Assembly (NCBI GenBank): GCA_900539225.1
Contig: UQBO01000007.1
Span: 27,973 to 91,972 of the forward strand
Direction of reading: 5' to 3'
From: an uncultured Eubacteriales bacterium
GTDB taxonomy: Bacteria > Bacillota > Clostridia > Tissierellales > Peptoniphilaceae
Length of the DNA: 64,000 nucleotides
Position numbers and translations under genes: made by a program. The notes beneath the pieces were generated by a model that saw nothing but the letters and a program-made list of their open reading frames with translations, had not been told where the DNA came from and did no database searches. Shown piece by piece: positions 62,920 to 64,000 of the stretch. Position 1 is the first letter of the stretch, and each line of letters starts with the position of its first letter.

Positions 62920-63358
62920 CTAGATATTCTTTAACAAGATTTGTAACTAATGATCCATCTGCCCTGCCTTTAACTTTAGACATAACAGTCTTCATGACTA
63001 AGCCAAAGTTAGCTCCTTTGTCTCCAAGCTCTTCGCAAGTTTCATTGATAATAGTTTTAATCTCTTCTTCAGAAAGTTCCTTTGGTACGTACTCCATAAG
63101 AATTTCTATTTCTTTTTTAGTCTGTTCAACTAGGTCCGCTCTATTACCTTTTTCAAATTCTGGTAGAGCGCCTTTCTTTTCCTTTATTTGCTTTTGTATT
63201 ATTGCTATAATGTCTTGGTCACTTAGTTCTTTTCTTTGGTCAACTTCGCTTTGTTTTATAGCTGAGTTAACCATCATGATAGTGTTTTTAATGATCGTAT
63301 CTTTATTTTTCATAGATTCTATATATCTACTTTTTAATTCGTTTTTAAGGGACATCAT
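62906..63358 (-). CDS. yqeY: GatB/YqeY domain protein
   Basis: A 150-residue helical protein of the YqeY family, related to the tRNA-binding tail of GatB. Motifs: KSRYIESMKNKD, the middle EFEKGNRADLVEQTKKEI segment and the end GRADGSLVTNLVKEYLA. The role is uncertain. It follows rpsU, the order found in many Firmicutes. Two adjacent ATGs (63358, 63355) are possible. Confidence 0.92.
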   Translation of the reverse strand: MMSLKNELKSRYIESMKNKDTIIKNTIMMVNSAIKQSEVDQRKELSDQDIIAIIQKQIKEKKGALPEFEKGNRADLVEQTKKEIEILMEYVPKELSEEEIKTIINETCEELGDKGANFGLVMKTVMSKVKGRADGSLVTNLVKEYLAGAK

Positions 63359-63388
63359 ACACCTTCATTTCTTTCAAATAAATTTAAG

Positions 63389-63571
63389 TTAAAACTTTTG
63401 ATGTTTTTTTCTTCTAGCTGCTTCAGATTTTAGTTTACGTCTTACACTTGGTTTTTCATAGTGTTCTCTTTTTCTAACTTCTCCTAAGACGCCTGATCTT
63501 GCGCATTGTCTTTTGAATCTCTTAAGTGCGTTATCAAGTGATTCGTCTTCTCTAACTCTTATTTCTGTCAT
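63389..63571 (-). CDS. rpsU: 30S ribosomal protein S21
   Basis: A 60-residue basic protein with the family start TEIRVREDESLDNALKRFKR and a strongly basic end (RRKLKSEAARRKKHQKF). I chose the ATG at 63571, with GGGAGGG 5 bases upstream; a longer frame from 63595 lacks a site. Confidence 0.96.
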   Translation of the reverse strand: MTEIRVREDESLDNALKRFKRQCARSGVLGEVRKREHYEKPSVRRKLKSEAARRKKHQKF

Positions 63572-63624
63572 AGTATCCCTCCCCTCATAAAACAATTACT
63601 ATCATTTATGACTAAGTTACAAAT

Positions 63625-63653
63625 ATTATACAACATATCTAAAGCTTTTTCAA
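63625..63653 (-). promoter_or_regulatory. Promoter of rpsU-yqeY
   Basis: Minus-strand -35 TTGAAA (63653-63648), 17-base spacer and consensus -10 TATAAT (63630-63625). Confidence 0.8.
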
Positions 63654-63687
63654 GTTTTTTTTGCTATTTTTTGCTATTTTCTTGATT

Positions 63688-64000
63688 TTAACCTGCTGGC
63701 CAATTAAGTTTTCTGCCGCCTATTAAATGCATGTGTATGTGCTTGATACTTTGTTGACCGTCTTCACCTGTATTGATGACTAGTCTGTAGCCATTGTCAA
63801 GGCCCATAGTCTTAGCTATGTCCTTAACTTTAAGCATCATGTGAGCTATGACTTCATTGTCATCGTCTGTAAGTTCATCAAGAGACGCGATATGCTTTTT
63901 AGGCACCATAAGCACATGCACTGGGCATGTTGGGTTGATGTCTTTGAAGCAAAGCATCATATCGTCTTCATAAACTTTTTCAGAAGGAATAGATCCTTCT
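63688..64000 (-). CDS. HIT family protein, partial (N-terminus beyond the window)
   Basis: The open frame continues to the right edge; the visible part reads GSIPSEKVYEDDMMLCF, a standard HIT start, then VLMVPKKHI and the histidine triad HIHMHLIGG. Members are nucleotide hydrolases of the HinT type acting on AMP-lysine-like phosphoramidates. About 10 N-terminal residues are probably missing. Confidence 0.93.
   Translation of the reverse strand, partial: EGSIPSEKVYEDDMMLCFKDINPTCPVHVLMVPKKHIASLDELTDDDNEVIAHMMLKVKDIAKTMGLDNGYRLVINTGEDGQQSIKHIHMHLIGGRKLNWPAG

Overview
The window comes from a low-GC, anaerobic Gram-positive bacterium of the Clostridia/Tissierellia type; a relative of Peptoniphilaceae is my best inference. 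Reasons: the gene order ftsK-rimO-pgsA-pncC-recA and rimP-nusA-ylxR-infB-rbfA-nrnA-truB-ribF-rpsO-pnp-dut, a SCIFF (ranthipeptide) precursor with its radical-SAM maturase beside secDF, a selenocysteine tRNA, AGGAGG-type ribosome sites and sigma-A promoters with 17-nt spacers.

Layout. 1-4.75 kb (minus): a partial family-5 solute-binding lipoprotein, a lytic transglycosylase, coaE and polA. 4.75-5.83 kb: a non-coding patch with a predicted small RNA of no family I recognise, tRNA-Sec (minus), rpsT with a TTG start, and tRNA-Lys(CTT). 5.9-7.9 kb: a phosphohexomutase with a long extra N-terminus. 8.0-32.0 kb (minus): a Mre11-like nuclease with a Rad50/SbcC-like ATPase split over three reading frames, then recA, pncC, pgsA, rimO, ftsK, uppP, dut, pnp, rpsO, ribF, truB, nrnA, rbfA, infB, ylxR, nusA, rimP, rho, glpX, a transaldolase-family gene and a nitroreductase. 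32.1-34.0 kb: a UvrD-type helicase on plus. 34.0-35.3 kb: two membrane or exported proteins. 35.3-35.8 kb: a gene-free stretch built from a degenerate heptanucleotide repeat.

35.9-43.4 kb (minus) is an oligopeptide ABC transporter operon, oppA-B-C-D-F plus a small membrane protein. Two subunits are unusual: OppC carries seven RCC1/BLIP-II-like repeats between its first membrane helix and the permease core, and OppF carries about 150 coiled-coil-like residues between Walker A and the Q-loop. 43.5-48.2 kb is a housekeeping operon (hflX, yigZ, nadE, yebC, a membrane protein, deoC) behind a consensus promoter.

48.2-54.25 kb (minus) is an accessory island: a single-chain MmeI-like restriction-modification enzyme, a DUF4926 protein, two related immunity-like genes each just downstream of a toxin-like C-terminus (one complete, one a start-less fragment), a DUF4417 protein and an ImmR/ImmA-type repressor-protease pair. 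No integrase or attachment site is visible. 54.4-58.1 kb (plus): a class A penicillin-binding protein and an unknown membrane-anchored protein. 58.1-64 kb (minus): folD, secF, secD, the SCIFF maturase and precursor, yqeY, rpsU and a partial HIT protein.

The strongest candidates for something undescribed are the sensor-like propeller in OppC together with the OppF insertion, the three-piece Rad50 beside recA, and the toxin/immunity cassette array. Coordinates and motifs were read directly from the sequence; family names rest on recognised motifs, and no database search was run.
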